This document shows, in pieces, positions 35,326-45,769 of a DNA stretch of 64,000 bases (within the stretch, counting starts at the first letter, position 1; each line of letters starts with the position of its first letter). The stretch spans positions 7,655,724 through 7,719,723 of the forward strand of contig VCAZ01000006.1 in NCBI GenBank assembly GCA_005784505.1, given 5' to 3'. The notes beneath the pieces are model-generated. The model saw only the letters and a program-made list of their open reading frames with translations, had not been told where the DNA came from and ran no database searches. The stretch is from Bagarius yarrelli (lineage: Eukaryota; Chordata; Actinopteri; Siluriformes; Sisoridae). The position numbers and the translations under genes are program-made.

Positions 35326-35640
35326 GTGTGGGTGGAGGAACGCCCTTTGCTTTGTATCAGCCGTACGTGCTCAACACAGGTAACCAGGTACAGCATGATC
35401 AAGAAAGAGTGCCTGGCCATCAAGTCATCCTGTTGGGACGGGCATTAACCCTCTGTTCAGACCATGTCCTGCTCCAGTGGCTCCACCGCATGAAGAATGG
35501 CAATCTGCAAATTACATGTTTCTATCTGGCACTCCAACTATTCAGATTTGAGGTTATACTTACTAATAATACTAATCTTTTCACAGTGAGCGAGAAGGAG
35601 GAGAGAGTGGTAAAGTTATACACCAGTTAATATGTAGTGT
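35326..35640 (+). mobile_element. Ty3/gypsy pol RNase H fragment
   Basis: The frame at 35328-35630 contains LLGRALTLCSDHVLLQWLHR, followed by ALQLFRFEV. This is the C-terminal RNase H signature of gypsy-type polyproteins (family form 'YLLGR.FTL.TDH.PLQWL.R'), including the D of the SDH motif. Just upstream, in another frame, KKECLAIK (about 35402-35427) is the family's 'VEKECLAIKWA' motif, so at least one frameshift separates the two. No reverse transcriptase, integrase or gag is visible. Dead fragment. Confidence 0.8.
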
Positions 35641-36384
35641 TGGAATGGCAAGGCCAGTTGTAAAGTTTTTGCTGTGAGATCATTAGATGAGATATTTAAG
35701 TTTCTGGTTAGATTAGTTGTTTAAATAACATTAACATGAAGACCAAGCTACTTAAAAAAAAAAAAATCTTAGTCATTACCCAAGCATTGGGCAAATCCAG
35801 TACAACTTAAAACGCAACAACCACACATCCAACAGGTCAACCAAAGAAAACAACTGCCGTTTTTTAGAGCAAATGTGTCAGAGCAGAAGAGAAACCCAAA
35901 ACTAACAATCAACGACATCAGCACCAGCCTCCACAGGGCAGGGGTAAAAGCAGACTTTTACAGCAAAAAATATATGGAAACAAATACAGAGATACTCCCC
36001 AAAAGTTCTGAAACCAATAACCCTTAACAAAAGTGATGAAAAGCGTAAAAAGGACCTCATTTATTATCATGTATACGTAAAAGGAGTCTCCGGTCAGTGT
36101 GTGGTTGGTACAGTTAGTTTTCTGTTTTCTGTCTAAATAACTTTTAAGAAGCAACTTTTTTTATAGTTATTATTTAAAGGTATAATGTTCTGCTGGTTAA
36201 ATGTCTCAGAACATCAGGATATCTATAATTAAGTGTTTTAAATGTATTTGGTTTTGTATATAAAATTTCCAAAGGTTCTAGGAGTCAAAGGGTTTAAAAG
36301 ATGATGCCATGGTCGCAGTAGTGCATATTTTTCATAGTTTTGTTCACATACCACAGACTCTCGGGACCTTAAGCAGAGTCAGCC
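35641..36384. other. AT-rich spacer, nothing identified
   Basis: A 78-codon minus-strand frame has no domain. Confidence 0.45.
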
Positions 36385-36520
36385 ATGATATACTGTAGCA
36401 TCCTTAGAACAGAGAGGGTTGGGTGCATTGCCTAAGGGCCCCACAGTGGCAGCTTTGTCATGATGGGCCTTGAACCGTGATTCTTGGTTTAACAACCCTT
36501 CAAACCCTTAAAACTAACAC
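36385..36520 (-). mobile_element. Probable SINE relic, second family
   Basis: GGTGCATTGCCTAAGGGCCC, then CACAGTGGCAGCTTTGTC and CCTTGAACCGTGATTCTTGG, correspond on the minus strand to the B-box and 'GCCCTTAGGCAA' parts of the family. Both the head and the tail are decayed. Confidence 0.5.
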
Positions 36521-36719
36521 TGCCTTCTACAACAAAATGGTCTATGTCTGATTCCATAACAATTTCCCAATAATTACAATGGCACATTATAATTTTTATA
36601 CAGTGTATGCAATGTTATCAATTATGTATACTTAAGTTTGAGTGCCATATGTTATTTCAGTAAAAAAAGATTCAAGGGTATTTTTTTTTTTTTTTTTAAA
36701 GAATAGTTACTTATAAATA
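36521..36719. other. AT-rich DNA with poly-T run
   Basis: A T-run of 17 bases at 36681-36697. No associated element. Confidence 0.6.
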
Positions 36720-37625
36720 CATTAGGCACTGCTTTGATAACATTATTGCTTAACACTCACTCAGTCATGTCGGAGATATAGCCTTTTGCTCTATCTTAAG
36801 AAACACACACTTTTATTAGGACCAACAAACAAAGCCAATAGAGGGTTGGCCAAACAAAGGCTGGTGTTCTTAAATGGCCTTTATTGGCATGTGGTTGTAA
36901 ATACGATAAGGATGCCTTCCTCATTCTAAGTGTCAAAGGTGACTGACCAATACAAAAATACGACATGCTTATCAAAGGTTAATTATTCTTTAGAATAGAA
37001 CATTTATAGAAGGAGAGATTTACAGAAGCCATGCAGGGCAGTGTTTGTTAAAATTATGCTTAATTCACTGCCAGCTCATCTAACACAATAGCTCATGAGT
37101 CATTCAACTACTGCACATAGTCACACACACACCGAGGGCAATGATTGAATGTTGAAGGCTTTTAAAGTCTTAGACTGCAGGGAGATTTACAGAACATCTT
37201 TCTGCATTTAGTACAATGTGTTTTGGCAAAGAATGTTTGATTGAGTCATTTTACCCTTTAAATTGTATTGGCTGCTCTGAAGTATTTTCTACAGACACAG
37301 GGTCGTTTGTGGAATGCGGCAGATCAGGAATGACTGTCTTGTAGATGCTATTGTGACTGCAGTTGATAAACAATGGCTTGTCCAGATGCCTGACATGCTT
37401 CAAAAAACCTTCAGCATCAAAAAACCCTGAAACCAGACATTGTTTCGAGCTCACCAAGTGCATTCCCAGAATGAACACGCACGCACACACAAGCAGTCAA
37501 AAAGAGGGGCCTGTGTGGTACAGTTTTAAAGATACCCTTGTTGATTGCGCTATATGGCCTATAATGCAAAGGTCACACCAGCGGAACCTTGCTGAACAAG
37601 GGGACAAGAAGGAATAGATCTTAAA
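36720..37625. other. Candidate conserved regulatory region
   Basis: About 900 bases without repeats. Notable words are AGAGGGTTGGCCAAACAAAGG (a TTGGCCAA NFI-type half-site pair), TTCTTAAATGGCCTTTATTG and TTGAATGTTGAAGGC. Opposed frames of 79 and 84 codons at 37251-37617 have no domain. Regulatory role inferred. Confidence 0.3.
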
Positions 37626-37685
37626 ATAGGAACACACTTGCCTTTGGTAATAAACACAAACATGCGTGAAATTATATATTTCGTT

Positions 37686-37711
37686 ATTTGCATATTATTT
37701 ATTATGCAAAT
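37686..37711. promoter_or_regulatory. Paired inverted octamer motifs (POU-type)
   Basis: ATTTGCAT and ATGCAAAT, two perfect octamers, face each other across a 10-base AT-rich spacer, TATTATTTAT less outer bases, giving a near-perfect 26-base palindrome. The octamer is the classic POU-factor (Oct) site. Whether it is bound is not known. Confidence 0.5.
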
Positions 37712-38089
37712 GTAGTAATGTTAAAACACACTGTTAACTGTTACATATTAATGTTATGATTTAAAATTTTAATGACACAAGGTTTCTCCTGAAGGCTACA
37801 TTTACAATGACTTAATGCCGTATTCCACAGACGATATTTACTCCACCTCAAACTTTACTTGCATTATAGACCCCATAAACAGCCAAACAGCAGAGACCTG
37901 AATTCTATAGTTTACATATTAAGGTCAATAACAGTAAACCCTAAAACACAGTATTGAAATGACCCAACAATGTCTGCTATTTATTCTAATCTGATAGCGT
38001 GTGTGGGTACCGTGCAATAAGAGGGTTAAACATAGACAACTGCAAACAGAAGGAAGTCATCCTTACAACAGGCATCCACTGGCACACAG
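37712..38089. other. Spacer containing a shared 28-base motif
   Basis: 37877-37904 (AAACAGCCAAACAGCAGAGA, then CCTGAATT) recurs with two differences at 42437-42464. Otherwise unremarkable AT-rich DNA. Confidence 0.5.
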
Positions 38090-39015
38090 CTTGTTACCAA
38101 AAGGGCTTTAATAATTAATGCAGTTCCCTTCCCTGTTCAACACTCTGTCTTTGATATGAGGTTACTGTGCTCGGGGTCTTGCTAAGGAAGCAGTCTATGC
38201 AGTTAGACCTTTTTAAAAGTCATTTCCCATTTTCTACCATCTAGTTTCTAGACGGATGCCTTTTTAACCGTAATAGCAATCACATGCAAAAACACTGCCA
38301 TTTTTGTCATCATCAGCACATTTTCATTTGAAGTCTGATAATTGGCTCTGCTTAGCCACTTGTTCTTGACTTTGTTGCCTCTACTTGTGGTAAATTATAA
38401 GAGCAGGGATGTTTGATGGTAAGAGGTCAAAGGCGTGTAATACAGAGACATTATTAGCTCTGTATAACCTATAGGTCGTGCACGGTGGCCCCCAGTAGGA
38501 GGAAGAGATTATATTATAAAAATCAACTGTAAATACCTTATTGCATTTTTTTCATAGATTTTTAGAACACACATGCAGTGAGTTTTTGGTATGTTACACT
38601 AGAATTGATTTTAATATTAATGCATTCAATAATGTATTCAATATCTTGTGTTCTATTTTTTTTCAATACAATCATGTTTTATGCCCAAATAGAAATCAAG
38701 GTGTTGTTCCTGGTGCTGAGTCATATGTCGGCCGATTCTTAGAGCATTGTGAATACAAGTAGGCCTCAGATGTGGCCAGGCATGGGCGCATTAGCCCCCT
38801 ACTGTGCCCCCTCTCTGCACCCCCTCCTTCCCACACTACCCCCCGGAGCGTGGCCATGCTCTTACCTGTCTGCCTAATCTGGGATTTTCTTGAGATAATG
38901 CTTTGATTTCAAAGCAGAGACAGGATTCCCACAAGCAAATGCCTACCATAGTTTTTTTCCTTCTTTGCCTGAATGTCACTCTAATCTGGGGTGATATACC
39001 GGGGATTTTGGGGTG
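38090..39015. other. Candidate conserved regulatory region
   Basis: Repeat-poor DNA with GGGCTTTAATAATTAATGC, CTCTGTCTTTGATATGAGG (TCF/LEF-like CTTTGAT), GATAATTGGCTCTGC and a GC-rich block at 38764-38870, with TGTGCCCCCTCTCTG at 38803-38817 (CTCF-like on the minus strand). Short AT-rich insert at 38520-38700. Inference only. Confidence 0.3.
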
Positions 39016-40010
39016 TGTGCTGTGCATGCACAGAATTTTGACAATATCAATTAATGCTGTAGGAAATATTTAATTTAAACTTTAATAAAAAAGCTTTAAA
39101 TATTAGCAAAAAATCCAGTTAAAGAATTTAAAGCACAGACAATTCATCTACATTAAAACGAACAGATGAATCTAATTCTCAGGACTAGGTGTCTGAGCTA
39201 TTGAAATTTATGTTTTATTAAAAGCATTACTGTACTAACATAATAAAATGTGCTGTGTGTGTTTTAGCTATTTCTGTTTTGTTTATATTACACAGTATAG
39301 CATGCACTATTTTTGTAAATGTTTAAGATGTGTTCTGGTGTGTGTCTACTCACATGCATGTAGGCCCTATGATGCTAAAGGCTGATTATATGTCTCCATA
39401 AGTAAAATGTTTTCTTTCATGTTTGTATTTTTGCTGCAGAACAAACCACAAACTTGATCTTTCACTGTATCAAAATAAGCAATGAGCTTGGTGCTTTTCT
39501 TTGAAATGGTTTTGGGACTCAAGTACAGCCAGATCTTACTAACATTCACAGGCCCTAATAGGCTACAGTTTTTGGCAGACTGATTATTCCTATCTTTTAT
39601 GTACCTTAATTTCTAAATAAAAAGATTATTGGTTAAAACAGAGCAGAATGTCAGAAATCTCAAACATGTCTTCTTAATAACAGACAAGGTTTTTCAGACA
39701 GACCACACTGGCGCTATGATATAGAGGGAGAAAAACACGTGGGAAGGTAACTTTGAAAACATGACTGGATAAACCAGCACCACACTCAGAATATGCTCTT
39801 TATACCCGAAGTAACCATATGATATCGTGTAACCTGAAAATGTGGTCTTTAGCTATTCTGGCCTGAACCTTTGCTGTCACTTTATACTAACTGTAAATTA
39901 CATGCTACTTCTGCTGACTTGGAACATGCTGCTTGATGCAACTTGTGGGTTTGTCATGTGTGATTAGTGGCCAGAACAGATCTCCAGAAACTTACTCCAG
40001 ATTTAAATTG
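39016..40010. other. AT-rich spacer, nothing identified
   Basis: No frame over 60 codons or recognised repeat. Confidence 0.5.
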
Positions 40011-40018
40011 ATATTCAT

Positions 40019-41210
40019 GCATGTTATGCATGTAACCCTGGTTCTCTGAGGGAGTGAGACTCAATGTTGAGACACTTTGGGGAATGCACCTTTATAATCT
40101 TTGACCCGAAACACGCGTATACCGCCCAATCGGGAAACATTACATCATGGGCAAGTGACGTCATCGACCAGGAACTAATGTAAAATAAACACTGTGCCTG
40201 CCGTGTTAAGCTTTCATTTAGCACAGACACGAAGGATGGAGGTATGGCAGGTGCCGCAATGTCTTGTTTCCTCTGAGAACCAGGGTCACATACGTAACCT
40301 GGAGATGAAGATGTTTCCCTTCAGAAACTTAACTTCCATCGAGATGCTTTGGGTATGAGATTCCCATGCCACCATAGGGCCACATCACTGTTTCGCGTGT
40401 GTGGGACCAACTGTGATGCAAGAATTCTGGCCCCTGGGGTTTTTGCTAGGTCCAAATTGTAAAACCATACAAACATGTGTTTGTTGGAGGTTGCTAACTC
40501 ATTTCTGTGCCATGTTCAGAACTAGGCCATTTGCTCAGTTAACTGGGCCTTGCTATTTTTCTATGTACCATTGGACAAATAAGTTCTATTTCAAGAAATA
40601 CAATTTTCTCGTATTACATGCTGTGGACTGGAGTATGACCTGTGCTGAAAGACCTGTTCCTGAAGAGACTCAGCTCTCTTGGCATCAGGACCTCTTCTCG
40701 GGCCTTCCTCTCTGAAGTCTCAGAATGCAGTCACTACTTTGACACCTCTACCTTAAGTGGGGTGCACATAGTGACCCTTGCTTCTGTGTTTGGCAGTATG
40801 AGAAGCTAGATGCTTGCATAAATTCCTGGAAGTAGCAGGGCGGGTATTTCTAAAATGCCCCAGATTGTTTCTTTGCCTCTTGAAACTGAAGAGGCTAGCT
40901 GAGGCAACCGGGATGTCCAGAATGAAGGCTCTTTCTAGGCCCATCCCACCTTTATCCAGGTTTGTTAGCAGGTCAATTTGGAATCCTTTCATTAAGGCCA
41001 TAGTATACAGACACGTGTCTTGGTGGGAAATTCAGGGCCCACCATCTATGGTAGCCAATATTTTCTGCTTTCTCTTAGGCATTTTATATGATTTTATTGT
41101 GCTCATACACACACATGCTGTAAGAAAAAGGGCTCACAACAGCGTGGCTTACTTACTGGTCGATGACATCACCTGCCCATGATAGAACGCTTCTTTATTG
41201 GACGGATTAC
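40019..41210. mobile_element. Element with nested inverted repeats, class uncertain
   Basis: ATGCATGTAACCCTGGTTCT (from about 40026) faces CTCTGAGAACCAGGGTCACA (from about 40271) as inverted arms of about 30 bases, a form found in an abundant fish repeat. Separately, ATGGGCAAGTGACGTCATCG (40148-40167) is mirrored by GTCGATGACATCACCTGCCC (41159-41178). The similarity continues outward through CCCGATTGGGCGG / TTTATTGGACGGA. Long inverted termini fit a DNA transposon or a DIRS-type retroelement. No recombinase or transposase motif is recognisable in the 104-122 codon frames inside. Confidence 0.55.
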
Positions 41211-41303
41211 ACAGATTACTTGATTTTTCTTTTGGCATTTCTGCAGCCTGTAGCAAAGTTCCTTTAAAAATATACATTTTTTGTATATTAAAAATACAAT
41301 TAG

Positions 41304-41582
41304 GGGCAGCACGGTGGCTTAGTGGTTAGCACTGTTGCTGCCTTCGATTCCCGGGCAGGGACCTTTTTGTGTGGAGTTTGCATGTTATCCTGTGCTTGCA
41401 TGGGTTTCTCTGGGTACTCTGGTTTGGACCTCTCACAGTCTATCTATCTGTGTTAGGTTGATTATCCATAGGAGTAAGTATGAGTGTGTGTGGCTCTGTG
41501 ATGGACTGGCGACCTGTCCAGGGTGTACCCCTCTGCCTTTTGCCCTTTCAGAAACAGCTGGGATAAACCCCAGCTAATCACT
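41304..41582 (+). mobile_element. tRNA-derived SINE, first family, with perfect target-site duplication
   Basis: It starts GGGCAGCACGGTGGCTTAGT, then GGTTAGCACTGTTGC (A box TGGCTTAGTGG), a shortened head with TTCGATTCCCGGGCAGGGAC (B-box region) and CTCTGTGATGGACTGGCGAC, then CTGTCCAGGGTGTACCCC. It ends GATAAACCCCAGCTAATCAC. The 14-base AAAAATACAATTAG occurs exactly on both sides (41290-41303 and 41583-41596), the hallmark of LINE-machinery retroposition. The perfect duplication points to a fairly young insertion. Confidence 0.95.
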
Positions 41583-41655
41583 AAAAATACAATTAGATAA
41601 ATTTGCCTTTACAAAATATTTATTTTTATAGATATATAGAGACATACTTTATTTA

Positions 41656-41666
41656 TAGATATATAC

Positions 41667-41724
<58 letters not shown>

Positions 41725-41845
41725 ATATCATCTATATCTCTATATCTCTATATATCTCTATATATCTATATCTATATCTAGATATATCTATATATATCTA
41801 TATATATCTATATATCTAGATATAGATATAGATATATAGATATAA
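41656..41845. repeat. Compound TA / TATATC microsatellite
   Basis: (TA)n at about 41669-41722, then irregular TCTATA/TATATC units to about 41845. The 78-codon Ile/Tyr frame across it is an artefact. Confidence 0.97.
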
Positions 41846-42065
41846 ATAAATAACGGATATTTAATCGTTGATTAAATATGCACAGCAAATAAATTGTAGC
41901 AAATTAAATATAATTGCCTGATATAAACATTTTATATTTAATTTAGAATCTTGGATTTGTTGCTAAACATGCAGACACATTTTAAATTAAATACAGTTAC
42001 ACAATAAAATATTAATAATAAAAGTCTTTTGTTGAGTAAAAAGCCATCTAAATTGATATCACTAC
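41846..42065. other. AT-rich spacer
   Basis: Nothing recognised. Confidence 0.5.
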
Positions 42066-42540
42066 CCCAACTGCTTGGTGCATGCTAGAGACAGATTGCA
42101 CCCAACCAATTAGGGCATCTTTTGTTAAAGACCTCCAAAGAAAGCCAGCGTCTTTTGATTTCTTTGAGTGCTACTGATGATTGCTCTGGAAGGGTCTGTG
42201 CTCAAAGACAGTCTTGGTGACATTGCACCAGGCTCTGCCCAGATGGCTCAGAGGCACTCTGACCTTGTTAGCACCTGCTCTGAAGACCTTTTGTGTGGGC
42301 ATGGCCGCGGGCACCAAAATGGGCACGCACCAGAGCCTCGGCTCCACCCAGTCTTCATCAGCCTTAATGAAGCAGCATTCTGCTGTCATTATTTCTGCCA
42401 ACCTCACCCCCTCACACTCTGCCTGGACAGCCCCCAAAACAGCCAAACGGCAGAGACATGAATTAAAATGAATCAACCATCAGAGGGCCCCTGAAATGTC
42501 ATTATAATTAGATATGTAAATCTTCTTATCATCCCCCAGT
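42066..42540. other. Candidate conserved element with open frames on both strands
   Basis: Moderate-GC, repeat-free. Open frames of 97 and 96 codons (plus) and 101 codons (minus) almost coincide at 42168-42476. Such three-way openness argues for low stop density in constrained non-coding DNA rather than a gene, and no domain or splice structure is evident. Contains GCCTTAATGAAGCAGCATTC and the 28-base motif shared with 37877-37904. An unrecognised exon cannot be excluded. Confidence 0.4.
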
Positions 42541-42960
42541 GCCATGTATTAGAATGGATTCTATAAGCCCTAAGGTTGCGCTAAAAATATACAATTAATA
42601 AACGAATGGGTTTTGATGAACTTTGATTATTTTGGGCTGTCTTCCAAGTTTACCTTATCTGGAAGTGTCACCTTGATCCAGCCCTCAGTGGTCTGTTAAA
42701 TGGTGTCAACCCAACAGCCCCCATCTTCTTTATTTCTGTTTTAAAAAGCTCTCTGCATCAGTGGGCTGTATGTGAGATGGTGAGAAGGCTGTGTTTACAC
42801 CTGATTAAGCTTTGCTCCATGACGAACACTCGTTTGCCTCAGAAAAGCAATAAATCATTAAGGTTTTAATAATATCTAATTTAAGCATAATGGATGTGAT
42901 GAAATTACTGCATTTAAAGTATTACCCATAGATTGAATATACAATTTTCCCTCCCCATGA
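42541..42960. other. Candidate conserved regulatory block
   Basis: TCACCTTGATCCAGCCC, CTGATTAAGCTTTGCTCC, CAATAAATCATTAAGG and AATATCTAATTTAAGC: homeodomain-type words in unique DNA with no frame. Contiguous in character with the blocks on both sides. Confidence 0.35.
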
Positions 42961-43080
42961 GCCACATGCTCTCTCTCTTTCTCTCTCTCTCGCTCAGAAA
43001 TATATTAACTGTACACATAAAATCTATATATTTATATATATGTATGTGTATACAAAAGGTAAACAGGTAAAGAAATACTG
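42961..43080. repeat. CT and TA simple sequence
   Basis: TCTC run at about 42970-42993 and TATA-rich text at 43025-43050. Confidence 0.75.
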
Positions 43081-43700
43081 CCTATGCACATAAATGAAGT
43101 GCCCCTTTAAGACTGTCATCCAAAAATGCAGGGGGGGGGCAAATGAAAGCCCTGAGTGCTGGAGCTAATGTGCAAACTTGTTTCTGTCCTCTATGGCGCC
43201 ATCATTTATTCAGGAGGTAGGAGCACAAGACGGCTGACTCGCATTTGCTTGATACTCAATTATACATTAGTGTACATCACTTGGCAATCTGTTCATATCA
43301 ATTTAATTGGATTTTAATATTGCCTCTGATCTTGTTGTCCAATTAACAGTACTGGCTGGCAATAAAACAGAACCACACACTATGTGACACCTTTGATCCC
43401 TGCCATATGGAGCTCCTCCATTGATTACCACATTTTCAGAAATTTCACTCTTTCAGTATGGCCCGTGATGAATGGGAGGAAAAGCGCATCCCTGATGTGA
43501 TAGAAATTTCGCTTCCACTTGCAACTTCATTTATTTTGTTGACATTCCGCACTGATTAAAAACAATAAAAAAAGAGCGCCATGCCCTGAAAATGGTATGC
43601 AAATAGAACCCTGGGCAGGCATCTTGTGATGCCAGGGGACTGTCGCAGTCACTGGCTTGGCTTCACCTCAAGAATTCTTTTAAAGTGACAGCACCTTTTT
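43081..43700. promoter_or_regulatory. Strong candidate enhancer block
   Basis: About 600 bases of unique, mixed-composition DNA with the highest motif density in the window: ATATCAATTTAATTGGA (near 43298), GTCCAATTAACAGTACTGG, GACACCTTTGATCCC (TCF/LEF-like, about 43386), CCATTGATTACC, TTGTTGACATTCC, GCACTGATTAAAAAC and a perfect octamer ATGCAAAT (43597-43604). Only chance frames are present. The composition is like that of deeply conserved vertebrate enhancers, but I have no alignment, so function is inference. Confidence 0.45.
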
Positions 43701-44550
43701 TTCCTATTATCTAGCCCTCTTCTTGATTTCTCTTTCTCTCTGTTTTTTTTTATTCTACGCTTATAATGCATAATAATGTAATGTCAAAATATGGTGCTGC
43801 TGGAAAGTCGAAAGCATTACCGATAATTATTCCCTTTTTATAGGGGCAGAAACATGGTGCAAATTCAATTGTCACAGAATGCATAATTTTAGAACACCAC
43901 CACACAAAAAAATTTAAGACGAAAGTAAACAATGGGAAGTGGATCCTGTTTATGGCCAACTGAAAATGCAAGTGTTTACACCTGGCAGCCACGCCGTTGA
44001 CATTGGGACAGTTTTGCAAAGACAGCAGTCAACCGTCAGGTAAATTAGCCTGCTCTGCTGATCGTTAACTAAAACTTCTGACAATGAACATCGCATTTAT
44101 TGTAATCTAAGCCATACACAGTGTAAATTGTTTCTTTCAGACATCTTTAAATGATAAGAAGAAAATAAGTTTAGGTGTTAAATTAAGTGTTAGACTACAC
44201 GTACCCTATTCCTATTTGAATGGTACGATGCTTTCTTCTAATAGTGCTTCTAATAGCTGTGCTAAGACAGCTATCAATATACAGAAATTAGTATTGTTAC
44301 TTGTGCTATATAGCAAAACAGTTCTTGTATTGCTTTGTTTTTTCTAAAAAGCAAATTTTGAAAGTTGGGACGTTTCCAAGGGGCAGATTTGTAGGCATTT
44401 TTTGTTTAGTTCTGATCACTGAATTGGTGGCCTGATATCTTAAAATTTGATCCTACTATCTCTTGTTACATATAGTTGAACCTTTCAGGCAGGTGTGTTG
44501 AGGCAAGTTGGAGCTAAACTCTGAAGGGCACCGATCCCTCCATGAACGAA
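43701..44550. other. AT-rich spacer, nothing identified
   Basis: An 89-codon minus-strand frame at 43750-44019 has no domain. 43930-44050 is slightly GC-richer. Confidence 0.4.
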
Positions 44551-44640
44551 TCAGGTGACCCCCCTGGTCACCTGACCAGGGGGTCAGGTGACCAGGGGGA
44601 CTATAGAGTCAGACTATATATGTCTGACTATAGAGAGACA
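44551..44640. repeat. Palindromic cluster with three CAGGTG E-boxes
   Basis: 44560-44577 (CCCCCTGGTCACCTGACC) is exactly mirrored by 44582-44599 across AGGG. A 10-base overlapping inverted pair starts at 44551 (TCAGGTGACC / GGTCACCTGA). A second hairpin, CTATAG..TCAGAC / GTCTGACTATAG, lies at 44601-44632. CAGGTG/CACCTG occurs at 44552, 44569 and 44585. This is the Snail/ZEB-type E-box, but occupancy is unknown. Confidence 0.85.
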
Positions 44641-45240
44641 GTCGCAGAAACAGATGTGGTACATGTCACACTACAGTTTGCTGACATTGTACATGCTTTA
44701 GACTTGTAGTGTTAGACACTGTGTAACCTCAAACACAAGTTGTGTATGTGTCATATCTACCACAACAGTGAATTACTCTCTCTTTTTCTCCCTCTCTTTC
44801 TCCCTCACACACTCACTTTCATTCACACCAGTATAAAAAGCACCATTGAACACTGGACTATTATTACAATAATTAATTGTTCAGTGAAGTGGCATTTTCA
44901 CAGGAAAGTGCTCCAGCGGATGTTGTACTACTGGCATTAGTGGCAACCATTTGTGGGTAAGACACTGCAGCTTAGTGCATTTCATCAAAGGACATAAAAA
45001 CAAACCAAACAAATAATGAGGAAGAAATAATAATTAATAACTAAACAAAACAATAAAATAAATTGGAACATACAATATATTATATACAATTATCAAGATA
45101 ATTGATTTATACTGTAAATATACTGTTCTTAAGATACCCTTGTTTGGTTTAGTGGCAAAAAATCCCAGGCTACCTATTAGTCATATGGTATATAATTACT
45201 TGACCATTACCAGTTTCTTTGCTTCATAGCTGTTCCTGGG
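44641..45240. other. Spacer, nothing identified
   Basis: CT-rich near 44775-44815. No frame of note. Confidence 0.45.
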
Positions 45241-45480
45241 GTGTGTGTTTGTGAATGTGAGTGAGGAGGGGGCCACAATAGGACATCTGCGGCTGCCAGA
45301 TAGTTCAGTTAATTTCTATTCCCTTGAACCTGGAGGTGTTAATTTGGAAGCGAGGCAGCCAAGTCTGAAGAATGCCAATACGTCATTTGAATGATTAATG
45401 CAGATGTGGGAATTGGGCCCCTTTGTTTACTCTTTCATTTTGACATGGCACAGCAAGGAGGAGGCACCATGCGTGACGTC
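45241..45480. other. Candidate conserved regulatory block
   Basis: GAGGAGGGGGCCACAATAGG, GGTGTTAATTTGGAAGCG, TTGAATGATTAATGCAG and GCCCCTTTGTTTACTC (forkhead-like TGTTTAC). Unique and frame-free except for an uninformative minus-strand ORF start. Confidence 0.3.
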
Positions 45481-45769
45481 TAAAGTTAAGGGCAACTTTA
45501 GCAGCATGAATGCGAATGTCGTCGAGAATGTACAGTATGGTGATGAATTTGTTAAGGTGTTCAGATTTTTTTCTTAATCTGTGTGCAGACCATGAAATAC
45601 AAAAAACATACAATATAGTGTTTTTGTTTTATTTTTTAAATTGCTATATTTGACTAAAGTAAAGTTATAAAGTTAAGTGTAGACACACTAATGATGAAAA
45701 ATTGTATGTCAGTTTTTTTTTAAAAGTGGGGTCTCTAAAACATCAGCAGCATGTCTGACTACTATTACA
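45481..45769. other. AT-rich spacer
   Basis: Nothing recognised. Confidence 0.45.

Noticed and set aside
36681..36697. T-run as a retrotransposon tail
   Set aside because: No element body or target-site duplication on either side.
40814..41182. 122-codon frame
   Set aside because: Lies within the nested inverted-repeat element, overlaps an 82-codon frame on the other strand and has no transposase or recombinase motif.
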